Assembly (NCBI RefSeq): GCF_030269925.1 | Contig: NC_085124.1 | Location: forward strand, 6,014,001-6,078,000 | DNA: 64,000 nt | Origin: Bombyx mori | Lineage: Eukaryota; Arthropoda; Insecta; Lepidoptera; Bombycidae | Direction: 5' to 3' | Shown: piece by piece, positions 24,001 to 36,000 of the stretch | How the letters are laid out: every line of letters begins with the position of its first letter | Position numbering within the stretch: position 1 is the stretch's first letter | Translations under genes and position numbers: made by a program | The notes under the pieces: generated by a model | What the model saw: the letters and a program-made list of their open reading frames with translations, nothing else | The model's database searches: none | Told to the model about the DNA's origin: nothing

Positions 24001-27000
24001 ACAAGGCTGTATGGGCTTAGATCCCCTTGCCTTTCCTAATAAGGAACAATTGTACCAAAAAAAGTCTATGGTTGACAATGGTCGCACGTGGTGGTCATTC
24101 ACAAACTCATTGACTCTAAATCACTAATTATTATTGTAATCCCTGATTGTTTAAGTAATTTAAGCGTTTGTTTAATTAAAATAAAGAACAGTCAACACTA
24201 CAGTCTACATATTTAAACGTTTCTTAAGGTTCAATGCCCACCATGGATTCCTGTGCTGACAACCATATGTAATTCCCGATTTGTACATTTATTCAAGGGT
24301 GTTTATTATTTATAAAAAAGCTAATCCGACTCACTACACAAAGAATCGTTACTTTGCAACGTACATCGGTAATGCTTTGCTAGAGAAACGCCCGATAGCC
24401 CTTCCTTTGAAGTTTGTAACTTACAGCATTGAACATGACCGATATCGCGGCCAATAGATTTTCGAGTTTATCCAGCGGCGAATCGGCTTCTTGCATTTTC
24501 AGGAAATGCTTTGAGATCACAGCCAACACTGCCGCGGATGGAACTTTTGTTGATTCCTGTGAAATAAACACATTCAATTACAGATATGAAGCGTTAATGA
24601 TAATCATATTGTGAGGATTATATTTTCGTATGCATTACAAGAGCTGTACAAAACATTTCATTTAGACGGACGGATCAGGTGGACGAGCTCACGGTTATCT
24701 GGTGTTAAGTGGTTACCGAACACCACAAATGTTAACAACACAAATGCCACCTTGAAACATGAGCTCTAAATCTCAATTTTACAGTACAACGACTGGTCCA
24801 CCCGTCAAATCGAAACGCATTACTGCTTCACGGCACCTTTTTGTTATACTTTTAAGAAGTAATTTTATTGCATCTAAAATAAAAACCAAATTATTGTTAG
24901 GAATTCAAAATAGTTTCTATGGCATGTAAATGCTAAAGTTTGTATTACTGCTTCATTCTCCATTATATGCTTAGACGAAGTTATTTTGCGTTCCCGACGC
25001 AGAACATCTGCTATTGTGAACAAAAGCTTGTATATCTGTGGATTGGTAGCGCAAGATGAACGATGACCTCGTCGCCACGTCAAGTTGTAGTATTGACCTT
25101 AACGCCGAGCTGTAGCGGAGTAGCGTGCTGGGCCCGCTCGATGGCGGCGTGGAGCCGGCGCACGTCCGCCGCGTGCCAGCCCGCCAGCAGCGAGTACAGC
25201 CGCGAGCGGAGCGGGCGCACCACGAGCCGGTGCATCACCGCTTCCAAAATCGCGTCTAAGTTCAGGAACTCAGTCGGCTTTAACTGAAATACCAGGAATC
25301 AAATCAAATCAAATCAAAAAAAAAATATTCAACATAAATGAAAGTACATACTTGTTGAACGTCAAAAAGAACTACCGCCAATTCACAAAAACTAGCCTCC
25401 GTCCTGAGAAGAATTGGCAAGAAACTCAGCGGGCATGTCTTTTTTTTTAATATTAGTTTTTTTTTAATATTCATTCTTACTATGAGTATTATAACGTAAC
25501 AATTATTACAATATTGAAATGCCCGAAGCGAGCAACTCATTCTCACTTTGTGCAATCTTCTAGATAATCATTGTACCAATAACACACTTATTTTTCCTAC
25601 CTAAGCTAATAGCTACCCTGTACAAGATGATGGTACAAGACCGCGCGGGAGGCCACCAATGCGGTGAACCGACCAAATTAAAACTGCAGTGGGAGGTCCC
25701 CTAAATGAGTGCAGTAGAATGGCCTAAAGCAGGGAGAGATGGCGGGACATCGTGAGACGCATCAAGTCTGCTACTTCCAACACTACATGACGATCACGAC
25801 CACTCTGTCAAGAGTGACACGATTGAGAAGAAGAAAGCTAATAAACCTTGATAGGCTATTTCAGCGTAACCTTAACCAGTAGGTGAGCTCACGGGGCTCA
25901 AACCGGAGTGATGCTAACACTGACCCTAGCAAGAGTAGTGCTTCGCAGAATCTACCACCGCATCGGAAACACCGGCCCACTGAAAAGATCCGGCGAGAAA
26001 CTCAGTGGGCTGTGTCTATGGGTTAGTTCGCTCGTCGAGCCCTTCGTCGCATGCGACGGGTTCGACGAGGACGGTGACCAGAAAATAATATCACGGCCCT
26101 CAGTTCGAAAATTTATAAGTAATAATTTTATTTTTAATACACATTTCGAAGAACGATTTGAAGTTTTCGTGAATTTAAGAACAAGACGCCGCACCGGCTG
26201 TGCTCGTATCGGGTATTCGAACTCCGCAGGCAGGTAACATTTTTTCTAACGAAATACACATCTGACTCGCGTTCACGATGATTTCCAATGGCGAAGGAAT
26301 ACCGTTGTGTAATAAAACTTAAACCCACAGAAAAAAAAAGTGCGGGCATACAAAGTACACATGTCAGAAGTGAAACTTTTTTGGCGAACTAATTTATGAG
26401 TCTTGCTTATATTTATACAAATCTAAAACTTTAGATTTCCGAGACTTAGAGGAAGAGAAAAAGGAAGATATGTTCCCGCCAAAAGTCTGTCAAATGTCAA
26501 TCTCAAACCTCAGTGTTGGCAGTCACATTATGTTTAGATTTCTAAATTGTAAATGACTAATATTTTGCCAATTGAATTGACTAATTTAATTTCATGCTAT
26601 TTGATTAATGTTCCAAATTCTTTTCATTTCATTTCAATTCCTATTAACATTTTTCACAAAAAAATTACAAAATATTTGTATGTATAGGCTGTATGGTATG
26701 ATACATTTGCCTTTCCAGTTGGAAAAATACAACAACGACTACTACTGACATTTGACAAGTACCGTACCGGTAAAATGGGGCGATTAGGGATTGAAAGGCG
26801 AATCGGGAAAAAACCGGGAAAATCTTTCGACGCTCAATTTAAGTTTTATATTCGTTGCAAAATCTTCCTTTTTTTTTGTAGTTTAATAGTAGAATGTTGA
26901 AAGTTCGCAAAACAACTCTGAATATGCATGATAATAGCTGCTAACTTATAAAAAATCGCGTTTCATATTAACTTCCTGTGGTGGTAATTACTGTAGTGCT

Positions 27001-30000
27001 AGAAACTTTGCTCTCTTTTATTTATTTGATAATAATAGAAGACGACTATGATTTATAAACGTTATTTAGTGTTTGAACCAGCATATATATTAAAGGTAAG
27101 TCTCAGTTGTTATTGGTTTTAATGTATTTGATTAAATAAAAATACATGTAAAAATCTGTTGTTTTTGGGGATATTGGGGACGTCTTAGGTACAAATAACA
27201 ACGAAAAAGGGGTCAATTGGGATGAGAATACGTGAAATGGAAACGACCTAAGTATAAATAGGTACAGGTTTGTAGGGTTGTCTATGTAGTTATAACAATA
27301 TTTTTTAAATTTGTTGGTAATTTTTTTTATTGATGATCACTTTGTTGGTGCAACTAAATAAATAAATAAATTAAAACTATATATAAAAATATAAGTAGTG
27401 CCAACCCTAGCAAATTTCTCATTTCGTCCCAATTAACCGCAATTTTCGGGTAAATAGGGATTACACCTATTTTTGCATTTTTTGCTTAAACTGAAATGCT
27501 AGTTGCATAATTTTAAATTAGACAACAAAGATGCCCCCAAGACTCAATCATTTTGATCCTGATATAGCGTTATATACATCAACAACTACCTTAAAATTGC
27601 TCTTAAAGTTGGAATTTGTCCCTAATCGCCCCATTTTACGGTACTTAATTTTAATAGTAGTTTGACGTCACTTCCGTTGCATACCTGCGTGATGCTCTGT
27701 AAAAATTTTACCTTCATGCGCCTAAAGAAGTTTCACTTCAATTAATTTGCATGATTACTAAGTGGGTAATTAAGACAGATCTCAATGTGAATGGGACTAT
27801 GGGATTCAAACCTGTCTAAGCACTAAATAAATAAAAATAACTTTATTAATATTTAGTCTCACCTTCAGTCTTTCCTTTTCAACTTCTTTTTCGAATTCTC
27901 TTTCGCCATGTTTAACTAAATAATTCTTCATTCCAGACATGAATTGTCTTATGTTTCGCATCATCACCTAAATGAACAAATTTAATTTTCCATTACATTT
28001 CATTTACAACGATATATTTTTTTAAATTTCTTTATAGTGTTCGAATTTTTAAAGGTAATGTTTTGTTTTGTTGTTTTAATGATTTTCTTTTCCCTCGGGG
28101 GTAAGTGATTACCGTAGCTAATGGACATCAGCCAAGCCACAAACCCGATTAAAAAACAACTTAAATCGGATAGTTGAGTAGCTTACAATTAAATATTCAA
28201 GGATGTTCACGTTTGATTAAGTGACATAGCTAACGAAATGCTTCGAATGCCAAAAAGTATTAACCAGTATCAAGGCATATTGTGAGTAAGCACGTGCTCA
28301 TATCCCGCTCTTGTCTGTGAGATGTTACAAAAATTCAAATTTTCGAACCTGCGGACATGTTTCCTTCGAGTCCAGCGTGCACGAAATAAAATTGTCGATG
28401 TTCTGAGCGAACGTTGTGCTCTTATCTTGCGCGAGGTGCAGAGCGTACGCACGCAGGGCTGCACCGGCGCCGCGTGTTGTACGCCCACCTCTGAGGGCCC
28501 TGACACGACCGGCCGCTGTTGACAGAAATAAGTATTCAATTATTAAAATTCACGAGTATCAATCACTCACCGTTGCTACCACGTTGATATATAAAAAGCA
28601 CAATTGTTTTTTAAACGAGATAACCTTTCAATTGGTGGTGGTTTACTGGTGGTAGGGCCTCTTATGAGTCCGCACGGTTAGGTACCACCTCCCCGCCTAT
28701 TTCTGCCGTGAAGCAGTAATGCGTTTCGGTTTGAAGCGTGGGGCAGCCGTTGTAACTATTCTGAGACCTTAGAAGATGGTGTGTGTGTGTCAAGGTGGGT
28801 GGCGGCAATTACGTTGTACATGTCTATGGGCTCCAGTAACTACTTAACACCAGGTGGACTGTGAGCTCGTACCAACCATCTAAGCAAAATAAAATAAAAA
28901 AATTGGCTCGAATTTCGTGTTCAGAAAATTCAGTTTTACTGTTGATATCTGCCGTCGTATTAAAATGTTTACAAGTCAAAATATAGTAGTTAAATAAAAA
29001 AAAATAGTATCAAAATTCGTATGGTAATTATTAAAGAATATCAGAATTTTAAGGAAGAGGTCGACCGAATAAAGCTTGGGTGGAGTGTGCGAATGAAGAC
29101 AGGAAAGAAAGAGGAGTGAATTTTGAAATGACGGCTGATAGAGGAAAATGGAATAGAAAAATTCGCTGAACTAACCCCACTTAGTTGGATAAGGTTGAAA
29201 CAAAGAAGAAGAAGAAGAATGAAGAAACAAATATTTGTGTTTGAAATCGAATACATTGAAATCTATAGTCATCCTGTTACAGTCCTATAATATAGTAGAA
29301 GGTGACCTCAACATAAAGTACTAGATATACATTAAATTAAACCAAACATATTTTAACACTAGTTGTTGGATTCATAATCACTATATTGCACGTACCAGGG
29401 ACACCCCTCTTAGGGTTTGAAAAAAATAAAACACGTCCCCATGGCCTTTTTCATTTGAAGCCGGATTTATTTACGTAAACGAACAGAACAGATGTACTCA
29501 TGGGGCGCACCTGCCTATCCACCTGGATTATTAAAACACGCATCACGCTTCCTTAAAATCAATGATTCAAAATCAAAATCAATGTACGTTAATTCTGTAC
29601 TAGTGGTCCCGCAGTAGTCGACTATAATTAATTGAAATTATAAGTTTGAACATTATTATGGTGCTATTGTCAAAGACTATTATTACACTTCTATAATCAC
29701 AGATTTCGCCAAGACCACTTAATGTAAACATGAATAAGAAAAACAATATTTCATATATTCTCAATTTGACCACAGACTTTAAGCAATAACAAAATGTTTC
29801 ACAATAAACACAAAGTGTATTTTATATAGTATATATTATGCATGTGTCAAATACATGGTAGTGTGTGTAATGTTTTTGTTATTGATTTAATGTATCTTTT
29901 ATGCATTGTTTTAAAAAAATATTAGCATTGTGCACTTCTTCTCTATATTCTCTATAAGTGTGGAAAATTTCATACTCCTCCGTCCGCGCAATTTTCGTAA

Positions 30001-33000
30001 AAAGGGATACAAAGTTTTTGCTTCACGTATTAATATATAGATTACATATTTTTTTGCTTAAAAGATACACGAGCTCATGGCCCAAGTAGTGCTAAATGTT
30101 CAACATACACATTACATTGTTTTTATTGTTTTCATTTATTGCATAGATGGGTGGACGAGCTCGCAGCCCACCTGGTGTTAAGTGGTTACTGGAGCCCATA
30201 GACATCTACAACGTAAATACGCCACCCACCTTGAGATATAAGTTCTAAGGTCTCAGTAAAGTTACAACGGCTGTCCCATCCTTCAAACCGAAACGCATTA
30301 CTGCTTCACATCAGAAATTGGCAGAGTGGTGGTATTTACCCGTGCGGACTCACAAGAGGTCCTACCACCAGTAATTACGCAAATTGTAATCTTGCGGGTT
30401 TGATTTTTACTACACGATGTTATTCCTTCGCCGTGGGGGTCAATCGTGAACATTTGTTAAGTACGTATTTCATTAGAAAAATTGGTACCCGTCTGCGGGA
30501 TTGGAACACCGGTGCATCGCTAGTTACGAATGCATCATGCATGAGCCAGTCACCGTCGACGCCCTAGACACGTCCTTACGGATTCATCAGATCCAATATT
30601 CTTTGCATTAGACGCCTTCAGCTCTAACACCAGGAGCAGGCTTAGGGACCCCGGTAACCGTACTCGTCGAATTTGACAAGGAGGTCGACGTGCAACCTAA
30701 CCCATGCATTATCTCGCTGAGTTTCTCGCCGGATCTTCACAGCGGGTCGCGATTTCGATCCGGTAGTAGATTCATTCGCGAAGCAGTTACTATTGAGTTG
30801 TTAGGTCTCCTTTGGAGGCGCTCGGGTAGCTGTTAGCAAATTCCACCCCTCCTGGCTGAGCCTTTGCTCGCCCAACTGTCCTGGCGAAACTGGAAAGGCC
30901 TCCGAAATCATAAAAAAAAAATTACGAATGCACCGGACGTCTTATCCTTTAGGCCACGGCAAACTTCGAAATTGAAGTGAAATTATGAAGTGATAAATTT
31001 TTTTTTCTGTTATATGTACCTACCTATCCTTGCATTGACAAAAACATTCTTCAAACAAGATGAACGCGAACAATAAATGCTTATAGCCGTGACATCGGAC
31101 TAATATTTGTTTATCAAACATCGTTTACAGACACGCGACATGCACGGCACTTCATGCACTGACCTCGTTCGGTTATCATGTCTCGATCCTATTTAGGCCA
31201 CAATAGATTGCTGTGCTATATCCAATAATTTAGAAATTTCAATTTAATTCAACGTTATAATGCGGTTTACAGTCATTTTATTTTTTAAAACTGGTGGTAG
31301 TGGTAGGACTTCTTGTGAGTCCGCGCGGGTAGGTACCACCGCTCTGCTTATTTCTGCCGTGAAGTAATGCCTTTCGGTTTGAAGGGTGGGGCAGCGGCTG
31401 TAACTATACTTGAGACCTTAGAACTTATATCTCAAGGTGGGTGGTTTTTTTTGATCGGATGGATTTTTTTTGATGGATGGACGAGCTCACAGCCCACCTG
31501 GTGTTAAGTGGTTACTGGAGCCCATAGACATCTACAACGTAAATGTGCCACCCACCTCGAGATATAAGTTCTAAGGTCTCAGTCGTTTACAGGCGGTTAT
31601 AGAAATTAAAGATATAAAACAGCATTGCTGATGTTAAATTAACACATAATCATACAAACAATCAAAACGTTTCTAGACAAATTGGCTGTCTTCATTTTTA
31701 AGGAATATATTGTATACGTTTTATTAAATTTTTACCATTATTAAAACCAACTTTACTGTTGAATCTCGCGTTTATTATCTATCTATCTATCTATATATAT
31801 AAAAATGAATTGCTGTCCGTTAGTCTCGTTAAAACTAGAAAACGGCTGGACCGATTTGGCTAATTTTGGTCTTGAATGATTTGTGGAAGTCCAGAGAAGG
31901 GTTAAAAGGTAGGCTAAAAGGCTAAAAGGTAATTTTGTATTATAAATATGAAAATGCTCGGAATTTAATAAAAATAACAATTTTGTTTTCCCTTTGTGTC
32001 CCCCGTCGGACAGATTCCTTTTGATTTTATACAAAAGTTTAGATCTTTTATTTATCGATTGAGGCACTACGAAGTCTGCCGGGTCAGCTAGTTTTGAATA
32101 AATAAGAAAATTTAAAGAGTACTTTTAATAATGTTGGATTTTTACATACGCCCGCGGACGACTGCCCTACACGAACGCACAGACTGCTTTACTGATTGAC
32201 GGAGCGAAATTAAATTCTCTATTTGTTAGGAATAATGGCTATCTCAAAATATGGGGACCAACTGGTATAACATCCTAGTTTAAGACCTAAGGTCGAATAT
32301 TCAATGGCTTTATTTACATTTCACCCTTCAATGCCCCTGCTGCTACTAATGACAGAATTAAAAAAATTGTTCATAAAAACTGCATTTAGTGTATATGCTG
32401 AATATCAACCCACCGATATTACTAAGAATTATTATTTTGTTTACTTAGAAAATTATTAAGGATCTTGTTAGAAAAACGGATATGACTACGTAAAACAATC
32501 ATCTATCAAACTACATAAAACAGTCAGAATATGTAATCGTAAAAGCATATGAGAGATGTATTTTTAAGGATATTTATTCTATTACCTACATAAGTAACAC
32601 TTCGTGAAGGTGCTTGTTTCCAATGATCCACAATCGTTGTCGTCATCTTCAGAATAACAATTCATCCCGAAACATTCTTTTAATTTACAAACCAACCTAT
32701 TTCGCAGTCTTCTCAAGAATTGAATGAAACGTGCAAAACAGTTTAATTGATTTGTTGGTACTGTTTTGGGACTATCCTGACAATGACATTTTGGCGGCCG
32801 CGCAATCACTTCGGCGTGTCTCTTATTACACGATCGCTCTGCTAAAGATTTGCAGAGCGCGGTTAGAGAGTCTGGCTTCGCCAAGTGGCGTTGAAATTTG
32901 GCTTCGGAAATTTGTTCTGAATTAATAATCACCCAAACACTTTCGCATAGAAATTCATCTAGTGTATCTCCTCGGAAATTTTTTATTGTAGTTAAAGCAT

Positions 33001-36000
33001 AAACGTCGTTTTGAAACGATTCTTTAGCTTCTACAGCTTCCAAATCTACCAACAATCCTTCGACTGGTCGCGTTAAAATATTGAGCGTATAAAATATGCT
33101 AAACCATTTTTCACTCTTTTCGGCACAGGAAACCTCTTGGACGGGCCTCCCTATTCTTTCTCGGAACCACTTTTTGAACCACTTCATGACCGATCACTTT
33201 GCGGTTTTTGCCCGCGTGCACAAACGATTTAAAACGATAGTTTCTCATTCACACGGACGAAGATCTGGCGGTGGTGTAGTCTCAACGCACGCCGGGATGC
33301 GACTGTGGAACTGTGGAGATTGTACGCCAGCCAGCAACACAGTTCAAATTCTAAAACACCACCAAACCTTTGCCCTTTAACCATAATTTATTTTTATTTA
33401 TTTAGAGAACGAATGCAACACAAGTAACAGATATCACGACACGATCCTATTGTGTAAATAACTTTGTGTTAGTTAAATTTGATAAGTATACATAATAGAA
33501 CTTAATACGGTGATTGCCATATCTGTGCAATATACGGATGCGTCAGTGTTTCAAATCAATTCAGTAGTTGAGTTATCAATCAGAATTTGCGAAATAGATA
33601 TTGAGAAAAACTTCACTCCGTTGAAAAGCTAAAGAAGAACTGTTGCCAGGTAACCGACGATGTTATCATCTACAGCATCAACTGTTATCTCTGTATAATA
33701 CGAAAATATCAAAAACTAAGAGTAGGTATGTGAGGAGCGCAACGGACTTGTATAACTGTTTGAAACGTGACTGTGATTATAACATTGTTGACATAAGCCA
33801 GTATAAAATAACACGTGGCACGTGTTTTGGAAAAACATAACGGTATTGTTTCAATCGTGGATTGTTCCATCTTTGGTAGTTTTTAAAATAAATAATAGTT
33901 TAAAAAAACTAACAAAATACGCTTTTATAGAAAATCCAACTAAAAATTGATTTTCTATTTTTTAGTTGGAAAGATTCCGTTACATACTAACATAAATACG
34001 TCTGAAGCTAATAAAAGCGTATTAATAAGTTAAATTTGCATTGAAAATTATGTTTGGTATATTGTGAACACGGTTCACTGTTTTGACGGCTTAAGAGGAA
34101 GCAGCATTTGTCCACTCAAATGTATTCTCATTTTTCGTTCCTGAACATGACAAGATTGTAACAAGAGCCAAATCTCCCTTATACCTATGCCATTGCCACC
34201 TTTTTAACTTTTAATAAAAACAAATATATATAATAAGACTGTAAGAGTAACTGTCATAAAATTGTAATAAGACTTAAGAGCTTGTTAAGACTACGTTAAG
34301 TTTTACGTATTTTCTGCTGTTATTAAAAATTTAACATATTAATAAAAAAGTAATCACGCAAAAACTCGAGTCGGTAATTTCGCGCAGAGCTGCAATTAAT
34401 TAAAAAAAAAAAATTCATTCAAATTTCGTTTTTGCGTTTCCCCTGAACACTTAAGATACTACAGCATAAGCTATAATACCAATAATACTGCTCGTGGTAT
34501 TATAACTGACAGTGACACAATAATTCATTCACTCCTAAACGCACTTCGATTGAGGGAAGCGCTGCGGGTGTGTTCATCCTGCCGGGGCTGCAAAGAATCT
34601 TTCCCCGTAGTTATTTTTAAATGAGTCAGAGTCGTTAGACAAATCAGGTAAATAAAGAACGACCGTATTGACTATCAACACCCGATTGCCAAGAGAATGC
34701 GATCATAACAAGAATGCATTAACCAAATTTATCGCAAACTTACATTTAACCCAAGCTGATACAGTGGTTTATTCCTTAAGGCATTAGTTACAATGAACAA
34801 AAAAAACTTTTCGTCGCAAACTCAAAGCTGCCACTGGACATAACTACGTCGTTCGTACAGTCACAACCTGCCAGGAATGCATTTTTTCAACGGTTAGTCA
34901 TCTATGGTTCGAGACACAAAAAATCCTTTCACTTACATAACAAGAACTGCGTAGGTACTATTGTGACGTTTTTAGGAGACAAAAGAATTAGACCCTGTCA
35001 TAATAGGCGTGCTACTCGTTTTTTTATTCATACTTTTATTATTATTCCTTTATTCCTAAAGCAAGTTCATAATGAATTTTAAACAACAATGGACGTGTAC
35101 ATATTACTACTAAATGTATTTATTTTCAAAAGTCGTTTATTATTATAACAAATGAATCTTAATTGTTTAGTTGTTACTGAATACAAATTAGTGTTAATAT
35201 TTTTATATCTACGATGACTTCATACTGTTTGACTGACTCGGTATATCTGTACGAGATGTTTAGGCGTAACATAAATATGTTTCCGAAACAACAGTAAAGA
35301 AATTTCAATTCAACAAAATTAATTAACTTATAGTTTTAATAGAAATAACGCATTAGTATAACATGTTGAATTTAATACATATATTTCCTTACCTAATAAA
35401 GGATCCAAGCGATCTCTGAAGCTCTTCGCACGCAAAGACATAACTGCTCCTCTTCTTGGAATAGGAGATTCCCATTCCAAAGTCTCCTCCTACGCAAAGT
35501 AAAACAACTCAATCTATACTAATATAAAAATCTCCAGTGATTTTTACGGATGTTCCGTTATAACTACTGAACCGTGCATCCGATTGACTTGAAACTTGGT
35601 ATCCATGTAGTAAATACATGTACTTAATGGATAGGCTAATATTTATATGAGTGTTGGACTGCCTACACCAGTTGCGGGGGCGTTAATGATGAGAATCTTT
35701 GTGGGGTTGAGAAATAATAATGTTAATTTTAAATGCCCAGCGAAGCGGACGGGTACAGCTAGTCTTCTTTAAATCTGAATACGAAATATGAAAGTTTACA
35801 TGTGGATTCATATATATATACGTCGAAACGACAGTTCTAGTGACATCGTAAATCAATCCCAATGGGTAGTTATTACAAAGTATTGTTTAAAAAAACATCT
35901 CACATTCAACGGACATAAGCTACAGTTTGTAATGTGTTACGTGGACCGTAACCTTACATTCGGGACAATAGGTTTTCTTTTATGATTGAAAGATTACTAG

